From JAQGMV01 sp035626595 (GTDB lineage: Bacteria; Pseudomonadota; Gammaproteobacteria; Burkholderiales; SG8-41): DNA of 64,000 nucleotides. Below are positions 1 through 8,837 of this stretch, piece after piece. The notes beneath the pieces were generated by a model, which was not told where the DNA came from, ran no database searches, and was given only the letters and a program-made list of their open reading frames with translations. The stretch lies in NCBI GenBank assembly GCA_035626595.1, contig DASPNJ010000090.1, positions 37,319 through 101,318 on the forward strand, given 5' to 3'. The stretch's first letter is position 1, and every line of letters begins with the position of its first letter. Position numbers and translations under genes: made by a program.

Positions 1-1019
1 GCATCGACATCTCGGAGCGGCGGCGCGCGCAGGACGGCCGTATCGCGTTCAAGGATTTTGCCCCGCTCGACATCGAGCTGAGGGTCGTGACCGTACCGAC
101 GCGCGACGGGCTCGAAGACGTCGTCATGCGGCTGCTCACGGCGACCGAGCCGATCCCCGTCCGCAAGCTCGGACTGTCGGACCACGATCTCGCGCGCGTG
201 CAATCGCTCATCCGCAAGCCTTACGGTCTCATACTCGCGGCGGGGCCGACCGGCTCGGGCAAGACGACGACCCTGCACTCGCTGATCAGTGTCATCAACG
301 AGCCCGGCACCAAGATCTGGACGGCCGAAAATCCGATCGAGATCACGCAGCCCGGTTTGAGGCAGGTGCAGGTCAATGCGAAGATCGGCTGGGATTTCGC
401 CACCGTCATGCGCGCGTTCCTGCGCGCCGATCCCGACGTGATCATGGTCGGCGAGATGCGCGATCAGGAGACCGCCGGCATCGGCGTCGAAGCCTCCCTC
501 ACGGGACACCTCGTGTTCTCCACGCTGCATACGAACAGCGCCGCCGAGACCGTCGTGCGCCTGCTCGACATGGGCATCGATCCGTTCAGCTTCAGCGATT
601 CGCTGCTCGGCGTGCTCGCGCAGCGTCTGGCGCGCAGGCTGTGCGTCAAATGCCGCGTGAGGCACGCGGCGCTGCCGGTGGAGATCGAGGCGTTGGCCGA
701 GGAGTACTGCTACGACACGGATCTGAAGGTCGGTGACGTGCTCGCCGAGTGGCACAAGCGGCACGGCACGCAGGCCTACACGTACGAAGCAAAAGGCTGC
801 AACGCGTGCCGCAAGACCGGTTATCGCGGCCGCATCGGGCTCTTCGAGTTGCTCGTCGTGTCGCCGCAGATCCGGCAGATGATGTTGCATCGCGCATCGG
901 CCACCGAAATCCGTAAGGCCGCGATGGCCGACGGCATGCGCACGCTGAAGCAGGACGGCATCGAGAAGTGTCTGACCGGCGAGACCGATCTGCACGAAGT
1001 GCGCGCGGCCGTTCTGTAG
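1..1019 (+). CDS. GspE/PulE/PilB-family secretion or pilus ATPase, C-terminal part
   Basis: The 5' end lies outside the window; the frame is already open at base 3. The protein is the C-terminal ATPase module that powers type II secretion or type IV pilus assembly at the inner membrane. Visible motifs are a Walker A loop (GPTGSGKTTT, bases 243-272), a Walker B segment (DPDVIMVGEMRD) with the Asp box, and a two-part tetracysteine zinc site (CVKC near base 643 and CNAC near base 803), typical of GspE/PilB. PilB and GspE cannot be told apart without the N-terminus. The pilin genes at 31184-37482 make a pilus role possible. Confidence 0.9.
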   Translation, partial: IDISERRRAQDGRIAFKDFAPLDIELRVVTVPTRDGLEDVVMRLLTATEPIPVRKLGLSDHDLARVQSLIRKPYGLILAAGPTGSGKTTTLHSLISVINEPGTKIWTAENPIEITQPGLRQVQVNAKIGWDFATVMRAFLRADPDVIMVGEMRDQETAGIGVEASLTGHLVFSTLHTNSAAETVVRLLDMGIDPFSFSDSLLGVLAQRLARRLCVKCRVRHAALPVEIEALAEEYCYDTDLKVGDVLAEWHKRHGTQAYTYEAKGCNACRKTGYRGRIGLFELLVVSPQIRQMMLHRASATEIRKAAMADGMRTLKQDGIEKCLTGETDLHEVRAAVL

Positions 1020-1130
1020 TATTCCGCACGGGGAACCGCGCGGTTATAGTATGCGCACGCGCTGCCGGCTCCGACGGACAGCGAGTGCACGGCCGGGCGT
1101 TGTTTTTGCGATCAACCAGTGGAGGTGAAT

Positions 1131-1496
1131 ATGAAGTCAGCAGGTGTTGCAATGATCTGCCGCATGCTCATCGTGTCCATGATGTTCCTGTCGTTTCACG
1201 CGTCCGCCGGCATGATCGGCACCGACCAGGTTGCGAACGCCGCGGCATCGACCGTTTCCGAGCGCGCGCACATCCACAGCATGCTGTCCCGTGCGGATGT
1301 CGCGAGTCAGCTCCAGAGCCTGGGCGTGGACGTCAAAGCGGCACAGGATCGTGTTGCCGTCATGACCGATGACGAAGCGCGCTCGCTCGCGGGGCAGCTT
1401 CCCACGATGCCCGCGGGCGCGGACAGCGACGGCTGGTTGATCGCCGCGGTCGTGGTCGCGGCCGTCCTCCTGTGGTGGTGGTGGGCGCGCAGGTAA
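1131..1496 (+). CDS. PA2779-like small membrane protein
   Basis: A 121-residue protein with an N-terminal signal peptide, a polar middle and a C-terminal hydrophobic helix (WLIAAVVVAAVLLWWWWARR). This layout and the C39-like peptidase directly downstream match the conserved PA2779-PA2778 gene pair of proteobacteria, whose function is not established to my knowledge. ATG 1131 is chosen over GTG 1119 because GGAGG ends six bases before it. The stop is two bases from the likely TTG start of the next gene, suggesting translational coupling. Confidence 0.75.
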   Translation: MKSAGVAMICRMLIVSMMFLSFHASAGMIGTDQVANAAASTVSERAHIHSMLSRADVASQLQSLGVDVKAAQDRVAVMTDDEARSLAGQLPTMPAGADSDGWLIAAVVVAAVLLWWWWARR

Positions 1497-1498
1497 GC

Positions 1499-2467
1499 TT
1501 GAGCCGGACTTTCGGCGAAAACGCCCGCGTCATCGCGGGCGTTTTTTTCTCATGCGCGATGCTCGCCGGCTGCGCCAGCATCATTCCGCAGACTGCCGAG
1601 CTGCGAGACCGCTGGCCGCCGGATCTGGCGCTGCAGGCGCAAATCGCGAACGTGCCGTTCTTCCCGCAGGTGGAGTACCAGTGCGGACCGGCGGCGCTGG
1701 CGACCGCGCTCGCGCACGCCGGCGCACCGGTGACACCCGACGAGCTGGTGAGTCAGGTGTACATCCCGGCGCGCAAAGGCTCGGTCACCACCGAGATGCT
1801 CGCGGCGCCGCGCCGTTACGGCATGGTGTCGTACCTGCTGAGCCCGAGCCTCGAGGACGTGCTGCGTGAGGTCTCCGCGGGCAATCCGGTGGTCGTGTTT
1901 CAGAACTATGGGCGCTGGCCCTTCAAGCAGTGGCATTACGCGGTGGTTGTCGGGTACAACAGCCGCAGCGGAAACCTCGTGCTGCGCTCGGGCGAGGACC
2001 GCGAGCGTCTCGAGCACGTCGCGCTCTTCGAATACACCTGGAAAGACGGCGGCCGCTGGGCCATGGTCGCGCTGCCGCCTGATCGCATGCCGGTCACGGC
2101 GGCGCGGGAGCGATATCTCGATGCCATAGTCGCGCTCGAACGCGTCGGCAAACCGCAGGCTGCGGCGCGTGCATACGAGCGACTTCTCTCGCGCTGGCCG
2201 CACGATCTCGGCGCCAGCATCGGACTCGCGAACGCGTATCACACGCTCGGCGAGCTTGCGCGCGCCGAAAGCGTGCTGCGCCGCGCGCTCGAACGTCACC
2301 CGGATTCGACGCCGGTGCTGAACAATCTCGCGCAGACGCTCTCCGACCTCGGACGCAGCGACGAAGCGCTGAAGGTGATCGAGCGCGTACCCGCCGGGAG
2401 CCCGTACGGCAAAGCGATCGCGGAAACGCGCGCGCTCATACTGCAACGATTAGGAACGACCCAATGA
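1499..2467 (+). CDS. PA2778-like C39-type cysteine peptidase lipoprotein with TPRs
   Basis: TTG 1499 gives 322 residues and is preceded by AGGTAA. Translation from the earlier GTG 1472 would overlap the upstream gene. The signal peptide ends in a lipobox (LAGC, Cys 25), so it is probably a lipoprotein. A papain-like C39 domain follows, with the catalytic Cys in YQCGPAALA and the His in WHYAVVVGY. The C-terminal third has TPR-like helices. A perfect intrinsic-terminator sequence is embedded in the signal-peptide codons (see 1521-1548). The stop overlaps the next start as ATGA. The substrate is unknown. Confidence 0.75.
   Translation: MSRTFGENARVIAGVFFSCAMLAGCASIIPQTAELRDRWPPDLALQAQIANVPFFPQVEYQCGPAALATALAHAGAPVTPDELVSQVYIPARKGSVTTEMLAAPRRYGMVSYLLSPSLEDVLREVSAGNPVVVFQNYGRWPFKQWHYAVVVGYNSRSGNLVLRSGEDRERLEHVALFEYTWKDGGRWAMVALPPDRMPVTAARERYLDAIVALERVGKPQAAARAYERLLSRWPHDLGASIGLANAYHTLGELARAESVLRRALERHPDSTPVLNNLAQTLSDLGRSDEALKVIERVPAGSPYGKAIAETRALILQRLGTTQ
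1521..1548 (+). terminator. Terminator-like hairpin inside the lipoprotein 5' coding region
   Basis: ACGCCCGCG (1521-1529) pairs perfectly with CGCGGGCGT (1534-1542) around a TCAT loop and is followed directly by a run of T. It lies 25 bases after the stop of the PA2779-like gene, as a normal terminator would. It also falls inside the open frame of the peptidase lipoprotein, between its TTG start and the lipobox. Confidence 0.75.
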
Positions 2468-3591
2468 CCTCCACGACGTCCGAACAGGACGAGATGCTGA
2501 AAGCGAGCGTCGCCGACTTCGTCGCGCGCGGCACCGACATCGCGCGCGTGCGGCGACTGCGCGGAACGCCCCAGGAATTCGATCGCGACATCTGGCGGCA
2601 GATGGCCGAGCTCGGCTGGCTCGGCGTCGCGGTGCCGGAGGCCTACGGCGGCATGGGACTCGGCGTGCGCGAAGCCGCACTCGTCGCCGGCGGCCTGGCG
2701 CGCGCGCTCACGCCGGAGCCGTATGCCGCCTCGGCGGTGCTCGCGGCGGGTGCGCTCGCGGCATCCGCGAACGAGCCGCTCAAGCAGGCGCTGCTGCCGG
2801 CGTTCGTCAGCGGCGAACGCGTCCTCTCGCTCGCGTGGCAGGAGACCGCCGGCGCGCTCGACGGCGCGCACATCGCGCTCCGCGCGACGCCGTTCGAGGG
2901 CGGCTACCGCTTGAGCGGCACGAAACGCTATATACCGGGCGCGGCCGGCGCGGACGTGTTCGTCGTGGCCGCGCGCGCGCACGATGGTCTCGTCCTTGCG
3001 TGTGTCGACGCCGGCACTCAGGGCGTGACGCTCGATCTCGACCCGATCGCGGACGGACGGCACTTCGGCACGCTCACCCTGGAAGACGCCGTAGCGCCGC
3101 GCGATTCCGTCGCCGCAACCGGCCAGGCTGCAGCGGCCGCGCTCGAGCGCGCGCTGGATCACACGCGGGCGGTCGCCGCCGCGGAGCTCCATGGCGTGAT
3201 GGCGAAGGCGCTCGACATGAGCGTCGATTACATGAAGACGCGCGTGCAGTTCGGAAAACCTATCGGAAGCTTCCAGGCCCTGCAGCATCGCGCGGTCGAT
3301 CTCTACATTCAGCAGCAGCTTTCGTCCGCCGTGCTGGACGAGGGTCTTCGCGAGCTCGCCCGCGAACCGCAGGCCGAGCGGCGGGCGGCGATCGCGAGCC
3401 GGCTGAAAGCGCGTTGCGCCGAAGCCGGCGTGCGCATCTGCCGCGAGGCGATCCAGATCCACGGTGCTATCGGGTTCACCGACGAATTCGACGTTGGCCT
3501 GTATCTCAAACGCGCGCTGGTGCTCGCCGCCTGGCTCGGCAATGCAGGCCAGCACCGCCGCCGCTACGCCGGGCTGACGTTAACAGCCTGA
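2464..3591 (+). CDS. Acyl-CoA dehydrogenase family protein
   Basis: 375 residues with the acyl-CoA dehydrogenase fold: an N-terminal helical domain (LGWLGVAVPEAYGGMGLG), a middle beta domain and a C-terminal helical FAD domain ending in IHGAIGFTDEFDVGLYLKRA. It uses FAD to form the 2,3-enoyl-CoA and passes electrons to ETF. The N-terminal and middle domains are compact compared with the next gene. Such unequal pairs often form alpha2beta2 heterotetramers, as in steroid side-chain dehydrogenases; that is inference here. ATG overlaps the stop of the peptidase gene. The substrate cannot be read from the sequence. Confidence 0.85.
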   Translation: MTSTTSEQDEMLKASVADFVARGTDIARVRRLRGTPQEFDRDIWRQMAELGWLGVAVPEAYGGMGLGVREAALVAGGLARALTPEPYAASAVLAAGALAASANEPLKQALLPAFVSGERVLSLAWQETAGALDGAHIALRATPFEGGYRLSGTKRYIPGAAGADVFVVAARAHDGLVLACVDAGTQGVTLDLDPIADGRHFGTLTLEDAVAPRDSVAATGQAAAAALERALDHTRAVAAAELHGVMAKALDMSVDYMKTRVQFGKPIGSFQALQHRAVDLYIQQQLSSAVLDEGLRELAREPQAERRAAIASRLKARCAEAGVRICREAIQIHGAIGFTDEFDVGLYLKRALVLAAWLGNAGQHRRRYAGLTLTA

Positions 3592-3600
3592 AACAGGAGC

Positions 3601-3638
3601 CCCTCTCTCCGCACGCGGGGAGAGGTACGGGCGAGAGG
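3601..3638 (+). repeat. Dispersed palindromic repeat B, copy 1
   Basis: CTCTCC-GCACGC-GGGGAGAG with the trailing GGGCGAGAGG matches the copy at 28498-28535. It fills the gap between the two acyl-CoA dehydrogenase genes, and its 3' end (GAGAGGA) is the only Shine-Dalgarno-like sequence ahead of ATG 3646. Confidence 0.7.
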
Positions 3639-3645
3639 AAACAAG

Positions 3646-4800
3646 ATGCCGCAAGCCGATTACAACGCACTCTCCGACGACGATTTCCGCCGCGAGGTCC
3701 GCGACTTCATCGAAAAGCGCTACCCGAAAGAGCTGCGTTTCCTGTCGCGCCGCGTGCGCATGGACGAGATCCGTCCCTGGTGGAACGCGCTGTATGAAAA
3801 GGGCTGGATCGCGCCCAACTGGCCGCAGGAGTGGGGCGGCATGGGTCTCGATGCGGGCAAGATGGTGATCTATCTCGAAGAGCTCGAGCGCTACGGCGTC
3901 ATGCGCGCCGCCGATCAGGGCATCACGCAGGTCGGGCCGATTCTCATGAAGTACGGCACCGACGCGCAGAAAAACCATTACCTGCCGCGCACCGCGTCCG
4001 GCGAGATCATCTGGGCGCAGGGGTATTCGGAACCCGGCGCCGGATCCGACCTGGCGAATCTCCAGACCTCCGCCGTAATCGAGGGCGGTGGGTTCGTGAT
4101 CAACGGCCAGAAGATCTGGACGTCGTTCGCGGACGAGGCGACGCACATCTATCTGCTCGTGCGTACCGACAAGGAAGCGAAAAAGCAGAAGGGCATCAGT
4201 TTCCTGCTCGTCGACAAGGCAACGCCCGGCATCACCATCCGGCCGATCCGCAACATCGCGGGACACGCGGAGTTCTGCCAGGTCTTCTTCGACAACGTGC
4301 GCGTGCCGCGCGATGCGCTGGTCGGCAAGTTGAACGAGGGCTGGACGGTCGCCAAAGCGCTGCTCGGCCACGAGCGGCTCAACATCGGCAGTCCGCGGCG
4401 CCCGCAGTACGCGCTCACGCGGCTGGAGATGCTCGCGCGCGCGAAGGGTCTCTTCGACGATCAGGGCTTCGTCGACCGCTTCGTCGAGATCAAGCTCGAC
4501 CTGGAAGACCTCGCCTCGCTGTACTCGCGCTACGTGGAGCAGGTGAAGCGCGGCGACCCGCTCGGCCACGACGTATCCCAGCTCAAGATCTGGGCGATGG
4601 AAGCGTGGCAGCGCCTCACCGATCTCCTTGTCGAGACCGGCGCGGAAGACGGCGTCATGGAAGGCGTACAGGACATTCGGGGGGCCGAGATCGATTTTCT
4701 CGCACCGTTCTATTATGCGCGACCGTCCACGATCTACGGCGGGTCGAGCGAGATCCAGCGCAACATCCTGTCGAAATACGTGCTCGAATTGCCTTCGTAA
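3646..4800 (+). CDS. Acyl-CoA dehydrogenase
   Basis: 384 residues, usual family length. Motifs include the FAD/substrate loop SEPGAGSDLANLQT, the middle-domain segment NGQKIWTSFA, and the C-terminal IYGGSSEIQRNILS that binds the FAD adenine side. It should oxidise an acyl-CoA to its 2,3-enoyl form with ETF as acceptor. It follows the shorter dehydrogenase in the same direction, 54 bases away, so the two are probably one operon and perhaps one complex. The Shine-Dalgarno GAGAGGA belongs to repeat copy 3601-3638. Confidence 0.92.
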   Translation: MPQADYNALSDDDFRREVRDFIEKRYPKELRFLSRRVRMDEIRPWWNALYEKGWIAPNWPQEWGGMGLDAGKMVIYLEELERYGVMRAADQGITQVGPILMKYGTDAQKNHYLPRTASGEIIWAQGYSEPGAGSDLANLQTSAVIEGGGFVINGQKIWTSFADEATHIYLLVRTDKEAKKQKGISFLLVDKATPGITIRPIRNIAGHAEFCQVFFDNVRVPRDALVGKLNEGWTVAKALLGHERLNIGSPRRPQYALTRLEMLARAKGLFDDQGFVDRFVEIKLDLEDLASLYSRYVEQVKRGDPLGHDVSQLKIWAMEAWQRLTDLLVETGAEDGVMEGVQDIRGAEIDFLAPFYYARPSTIYGGSSEIQRNILSKYVLELPS

Positions 4801-4846
4801 GGTGCGCTGGTAGCAACACCGCGGTGCGTGACCAACGCACCCTACG
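4801..4846. repeat. Dispersed GTAGGGTGCGCC-type repeat A, degenerate copy
   Basis: GGTGCG...GGTGCGTGACCAACGCACCCTACG is a diverged member of the family best seen at 7346-7400. The stop codon of the minus-strand TPR gene (CTA on the plus strand, 4842-4844) lies in its terminal CCCTACG. Confidence 0.55.
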
Positions 4847-5177
4847 ATTTCTTCTCGAGCCGTCGCGCGAACACCGTCATCTCCTTCGCCGCCTGTTTGT
4901 CGCCCTTGCGCTCCGCGATGCTGATGCCTTCGCGGTATGCTGCGAGCGCTTCTTCGCTCGCGCCGCTGCGCTCGAGCGCGCGGCCGAGCAGCTTCCACGC
5001 GGCCGAATAACCGGGATCGTGCGCGAGCGCCGCGCGCAGATGCTCCACGGCGCGTGTGGCCTCACCCTGCTTGAGATATTCGTTGCCGAGACTGAAGCGA
5101 AGCAGCGCGTTGTCGCGTCCGGCGGCGAGGAGCTTCAGCAGGTTGTCGACGGTGGTGGACGGCATTGCGGCTCGCAT
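4842..5177 (-). CDS. Small tetratricopeptide repeat protein
   Basis: 111 residues made almost entirely of TPR helices (LRFSLGNEYLKQGEATRAVE, then HDPGYSAAWKLLGRALERSG), so a soluble protein-binding scaffold; no signal peptide is visible. ATG 5177 and ATG 5165 are both possible and neither has a strong ribosome-binding site. The gene is divergent from recG, with only about 13 bases between the start codons, so the promoters must lie inside the opposite genes. The partner is unknown. Confidence 0.7.
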   Translation of the reverse strand: MRAAMPSTTVDNLLKLLAAGRDNALLRFSLGNEYLKQGEATRAVEHLRAALAHDPGYSAAWKLLGRALERSGASEEALAAYREGISIAERKGDKQAAKEMTVFARRLEKKS

Positions 5178-5190
5178 CCATCATAGCAGC

Positions 5191-7344
5191 GTGACTAAGG
5201 CGGATTCAGACGCAGGCGCCTCGCGAGCGCCGCGCGCCGGAAAGAAAGCGACGGCCTCTGCACCGTCGCCGCGAGCAGCGCGTTCGACAGAGCGCGGCGA
5301 CGCCGACGTCCGCGCGATCAACAAGGCCACGCGCGAGAAGCTTGTGCATCTGGGCATCGCGCGCCGCTTCGATCTCGTGCTGCACCTGCCGCTGCGCTAC
5401 GACGACGAGACGAAGCTCTACCCGATCGCGCAAGCACCCTCGGGCCAGGACGTGCTCGTGGAAGGGCGCGTCGTCGAAACCGAGGTCAAGTATCGGCCGC
5501 GGCGCCAGCTCGTCTCGCACATCGAGGACGGCAGCGGCGTCCTCACGCTGCGCTTCTTCAATTTCTATCCCAGCCAGTTGAAGCAGCTCGCGCGCGGCGT
5601 GCGCGTGCGCGCCTTCGGCGAAGTGCGGCAGGGTTTCTTCGGCGCCGAGGTCGTGCATCCACGCTACAAGGTGGTGCGCGAAGGCGCGCCGGTGTCGAAA
5701 GCGCTGACGCCGGTGTATCCGACGACGGCGGGGCTCAGCCAGGACGTGCTGCGAGGGCTGATCGCGGGCGCCGTTGCGGCATCGGAGCTCGCCGACACGC
5801 TGCCGCGCGCGCTGCTTGCGCGGCTGCGCCTGCCGCTTTTCGAAGAGGCGGTGAAATTCCTGCACAACCCGCCGCCGGAGGTGGACCAGGAGGATCTCCA
5901 GTCGCGGCGGCATCCGGCGTGGCGGCGCGTGAAGTTCGACGAGCTGCTCGCGCAGCAGCTCTCGATGCGGCTGCACTACCGCAAGCGCAAGGCGGCGAGC
6001 GCGCCGCCGCTCGCGCCGAAGCGCGCGTTGACGGCGCGGCTGCTCGAATCGATCCCATTCGAGCTCACGCGCGCGCAGCGGCGCGTCGCGGCCGAGATCG
6101 AGCGGGATCTCGCGCGAGGCTATCCGATGCAGCGCCTGCTCCAGGGCGACGTCGGCAGCGGCAAGACGATCGTCGCGGCGCTCGCGGCGCTCCAGGCGAT
6201 CGAGAACGGCACGCAGGTCGCGGTGATGGCGCCCACGGAGATACTGGCCGAGCAGCACTTCCGCAAATTCGACGCATGGCTCGCGCCGCTCGGACTGAAC
6301 GTCACGTGGCTCGCGGGAGGGCTGCGGCGCAAGGAGAAATCGGCGGCAGCGGAGGCGGTCGCCTCCGGGGCGGCGCACATCGCAGTCGGTACGCATGCAC
6401 TGTTCCAGGAGGAGGTGAGCTTCAAGGACCTCGCGCTCGCCATCGTGGACGAGCAGCACCGCTTCGGCGTGCACCAGCGGCTCGCGCTGCGCATGAAAGG
6501 CACCGCGAGCGCGGGTGACGCGCAGCCGCACCAGCTCATGATGAGCGCGACGCCGATCCCGCGCACGCTCGCGATGAGCTACTACGCGGACCTCGACGTG
6601 TCCGTGATCGACGAGATGCCGCCCGGCCGCACGCCGGTCGCGACCAAGCTGATCTCGCACGGCCGACGCGACGAGGTGATCCAGCGGGTGCGCGACGCCT
6701 GTGTCGAGGGCAGTCAGGCGTACTGGGTGTGTCCGCTCATCGAGGAATCGGAAAAGCTCCAACTCGAAACGGCGCTGGAGACCTACGCGACCGTGAGCGC
6801 GACCTTCCCCGAGCTCAAGATCGGCCTCGTGCACGGCCGCTTGAAAAGCGCCGAGAAAGCGGCCGTGATGGACGCGTTCAAGGCGGGCGACATCCAGTTG
6901 CTGGTGGCGACCACGGTGATCGAAGTCGGCGTGGACGTGCCGAACGCGACGCTGATGGTGATCGAGCACGCCGAGCGCATGGGCCTCGCCCAGCTTCATC
7001 AGCTCCGCGGTCGCGTCGGGCGCGGCTCGCGCGAGAGCGCCTGTATCCTGCTCTACCAGAACCCGCTCACGCCCACCGCGCGCGAGCGGCTCAAGGTGAT
7101 TTACGAGAACAACGACGGCTTCGAGGTCGCGCGGCACGATCTTCGCGTGCGCGGACCGGGCGAGCTGCTCGGCGCGCGCCAGAGCGGCGTGCCGATGCTG
7201 CGTTTCGCCGATCTCTCCGCCGATGTCGACCTTCTGGAGGCGGCACGCGACGCGGCCGAGGCGCTGCTGCGCGATGAACCGGAGGCGGCGCGCGCGCATC
7301 TTGCGCGCTGGCTCGGAGGACGGAGCGAGCTGTTGAAGGTTTAA
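5191..7344 (+). CDS. recG: ATP-dependent DNA helicase RecG
   Basis: GTG 5191 gives 717 residues, close to family length; an earlier GTG/ATG would run through the divergent TPR gene. RecG reverses stalled replication forks and branch-migrates junctions. Visible in order are the OB-fold wedge domain (VLTLRFFNFYPSQLKQLARG), helicase motif I (LLQGDVGSGKT, about residue 318), motif II as DEQH (about residue 420), motif III (MMSATPIPRTLAMS) and motif VI region (LHQLRGRVGRG), followed by the C-terminal RecG segment. The first 40 residues are Ala/Arg-rich and poorly conserved, so a later start is possible. Confidence 0.95.
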   Translation: MTKADSDAGASRAPRAGKKATASAPSPRAARSTERGDADVRAINKATREKLVHLGIARRFDLVLHLPLRYDDETKLYPIAQAPSGQDVLVEGRVVETEVKYRPRRQLVSHIEDGSGVLTLRFFNFYPSQLKQLARGVRVRAFGEVRQGFFGAEVVHPRYKVVREGAPVSKALTPVYPTTAGLSQDVLRGLIAGAVAASELADTLPRALLARLRLPLFEEAVKFLHNPPPEVDQEDLQSRRHPAWRRVKFDELLAQQLSMRLHYRKRKAASAPPLAPKRALTARLLESIPFELTRAQRRVAAEIERDLARGYPMQRLLQGDVGSGKTIVAALAALQAIENGTQVAVMAPTEILAEQHFRKFDAWLAPLGLNVTWLAGGLRRKEKSAAAEAVASGAAHIAVGTHALFQEEVSFKDLALAIVDEQHRFGVHQRLALRMKGTASAGDAQPHQLMMSATPIPRTLAMSYYADLDVSVIDEMPPGRTPVATKLISHGRRDEVIQRVRDACVEGSQAYWVCPLIEESEKLQLETALETYATVSATFPELKIGLVHGRLKSAEKAAVMDAFKAGDIQLLVATTVIEVGVDVPNATLMVIEHAERMGLAQLHQLRGRVGRGSRESACILLYQNPLTPTARERLKVIYENNDGFEVARHDLRVRGPGELLGARQSGVPMLRFADLSADVDLLEAARDAAEALLRDEPEAARAHLARWLGGRSELLKV

Positions 7345-7345
7345 C

Positions 7346-7400
7346 CGTAGGGTGGGTCGGAGACCCACCGCAAGCCGGTGCGCCATTGGCGCACCCTACG
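7346..7400. repeat. Dispersed repeat A, full copy
   Basis: CGTAGGGTGGGTCGG-AGACCCACC followed by GGTGCGCCATTGGCGCACCCTACG: two adjacent palindromes bounded by CGTAGGG and CCCTACG. It fills the gap between recG and ubiC. Related copies lie at 4801, 10302, 16627, 16678, 25693 and 63100. Confidence 0.8.
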
Positions 7401-7408
7401 CGAATCGA

Positions 7409-7945
7409 ATGACGTCACGACTTCACGATGCTTACTGGCGCACTGCGCCGACCACGGCCGGGCGCTATCGGCCCTGGCTCACCGATCGCGGCTCGCTCAC
7501 CGCGCGCATCGCGGCGCGGTGTCCAGGCGTGTGGGTGAAGGTGGTATTCCAGGGGCTGCGGCGGCCCGACCGCGACGAGCGCTTCATGTTTGCGGACGCC
7601 GGTCGTTCGCGCGTGCTGGTGCGCGAGGTGTTCCTGTACTGCGGCGATACGCCCGTCGTGTTCGCGCACACGGTGCTCGATCCGCGCGATCTCCGCGGCC
7701 CCTGGCGCAGCGTTGCCGGCCTCGGGCACAGACCACTCGGAGCAGCGCTCTTTGCCGACGCACGCATCGAGCGCCACCCGCTCAAGAGCCGCAAGATCGG
7801 CTGGCATCACGAGCTGCATCGCCGGTTGAGCGCGCACGTGCGAGACGCTCCACGCGCGCTGTGGGCGAGACGCTCGCTATTCCGGCTGCATAATTCACCT
7901 ATACTCGTGACCGAAGTGTTCCTACCGGAGATTCTCAGCCTGTGA
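7409..7945 (+). CDS. ubiC: Chorismate-pyruvate lyase
   Basis: 178 residues. UbiC removes pyruvate from chorismate to give 4-hydroxybenzoate, the first committed step of ubiquinone synthesis, in the cytoplasm. The catalytic Arg region (VREVFLYCG), the ARRSLF segment and the C-terminal Glu in VTEVFLP match the family. ATG 7409 directly follows repeat A and has no clear ribosome-binding site. The stop overlaps the GTG start of ubiA (GTGA), so the two are coupled. The next two genes supply the following enzymes of the same pathway, which supports the call. Confidence 0.9.
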   Translation: MTSRLHDAYWRTAPTTAGRYRPWLTDRGSLTARIAARCPGVWVKVVFQGLRRPDRDERFMFADAGRSRVLVREVFLYCGDTPVVFAHTVLDPRDLRGPWRSVAGLGHRPLGAALFADARIERHPLKSRKIGWHHELHRRLSAHVRDAPRALWARRSLFRLHNSPILVTEVFLPEILSL

Positions 7946-8823
7946 CGCTCGTCGAGCGGTTGGATGCGTATGAGCGGCTGCTTCGGCTCGACAAGCCGAT
8001 CGGAATCCTGCTGCTGCTGTGGCCGGCGCTGTGGGGGTTGTGGCTCGCCGCATACGGCTTCCCCGATCCCGACATCCTGATCATCTTCGTCACCGGCACC
8101 GTGCTCATGCGCTCGGGCGGCTGCGCCGTGAACGACTTCGCGGACCGCGACTACGACCCGTACGTCGAGCGCACGAAGGACCGGCCGGTCGCGGCGCGGC
8201 TGGTGCGGCCATGGGAAGCGCTCGCGATCGCGGGCGCTCTGTTCCTCTGCGCATTCGTGCTGGTGCTTCAGTTGAACCGCATGACGGTGATGCTCGCGTT
8301 CGTCGCGCTGGCCCTCACCGTGATCTATCCGTTTCTGAAGCGCGCGTTCTCGTTTCCGCAGGCGTGGCTCGGCATCGCGTTCGGGTTCTCGATCCCGATG
8401 GCGTATGCGGCGCAATACGGCAAGCTCGTGCCGGTCGCGTGGGTGCTGATGATCGCCAATATGTTCTGGGCGATCGCCTACGACACCGAATACGCGATGG
8501 TCGATCGCGAGGACGACAAGCGGCTGGGCCTCAAGTCGTCCGCGATCCTGCTCGGCAAGTACGACGTGGCGGGTGTCATCGGCAGCCACCTGATCTTCCT
8601 CGTCATGCTCGTCGCAATCGGCGCCTGGCAGTTCATGGGGCCGCTCTACTACGTCGGGATCCTCACCGCGGCCGTCCTCGTCGGCTACCAGTACAGCCTG
8701 ATCGCGTCGCGCGAGCGCGACGCCTGCTTCAGGGCATTCCTCAATAACAACTGGGTGGGGCTCGCGATATTCGCCGGCATCTTCGCCGACCTCACCTGGC
8801 GCATGTACCTGAAGAACCTCTGA
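7942..8823 (+). CDS. ubiA: 4-hydroxybenzoate polyprenyltransferase
   Basis: 293 residues, an integral membrane prenyltransferase that joins a polyprenyl chain to 4-hydroxybenzoate. The two Mg-diphosphate motifs are visible: NDFADRDYD (about residue 66) and DTEYAMVDREDD (about residue 180). At least seven hydrophobic helices surround them (for example IGILLLLWPALWGLWLA). The GTG start overlaps the stop of ubiC. Gene order ubiC-ubiA-ubiD on one strand makes the pathway assignment secure. Confidence 0.95.
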   Translation: MTLVERLDAYERLLRLDKPIGILLLLWPALWGLWLAAYGFPDPDILIIFVTGTVLMRSGGCAVNDFADRDYDPYVERTKDRPVAARLVRPWEALAIAGALFLCAFVLVLQLNRMTVMLAFVALALTVIYPFLKRAFSFPQAWLGIAFGFSIPMAYAAQYGKLVPVAWVLMIANMFWAIAYDTEYAMVDREDDKRLGLKSSAILLGKYDVAGVIGSHLIFLVMLVAIGAWQFMGPLYYVGILTAAVLVGYQYSLIASRERDACFRAFLNNNWVGLAIFAGIFADLTWRMYLKNL

Positions 8824-8837
8824 GCGGTTTTCCGGCG

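Noticed and set aside
3601..3638. Intrinsic terminator between the two acyl-CoA dehydrogenase genes
   Set aside because: The palindrome is followed by purines and not a T-run, and the same sequence recurs elsewhere as a dispersed repeat.
5206..7386. A 726-codon open frame on the minus strand opposite recG
   Set aside because: It covers recG, whose helicase motifs are clear. The antisense product is Arg/His-rich, a typical shadow composition.
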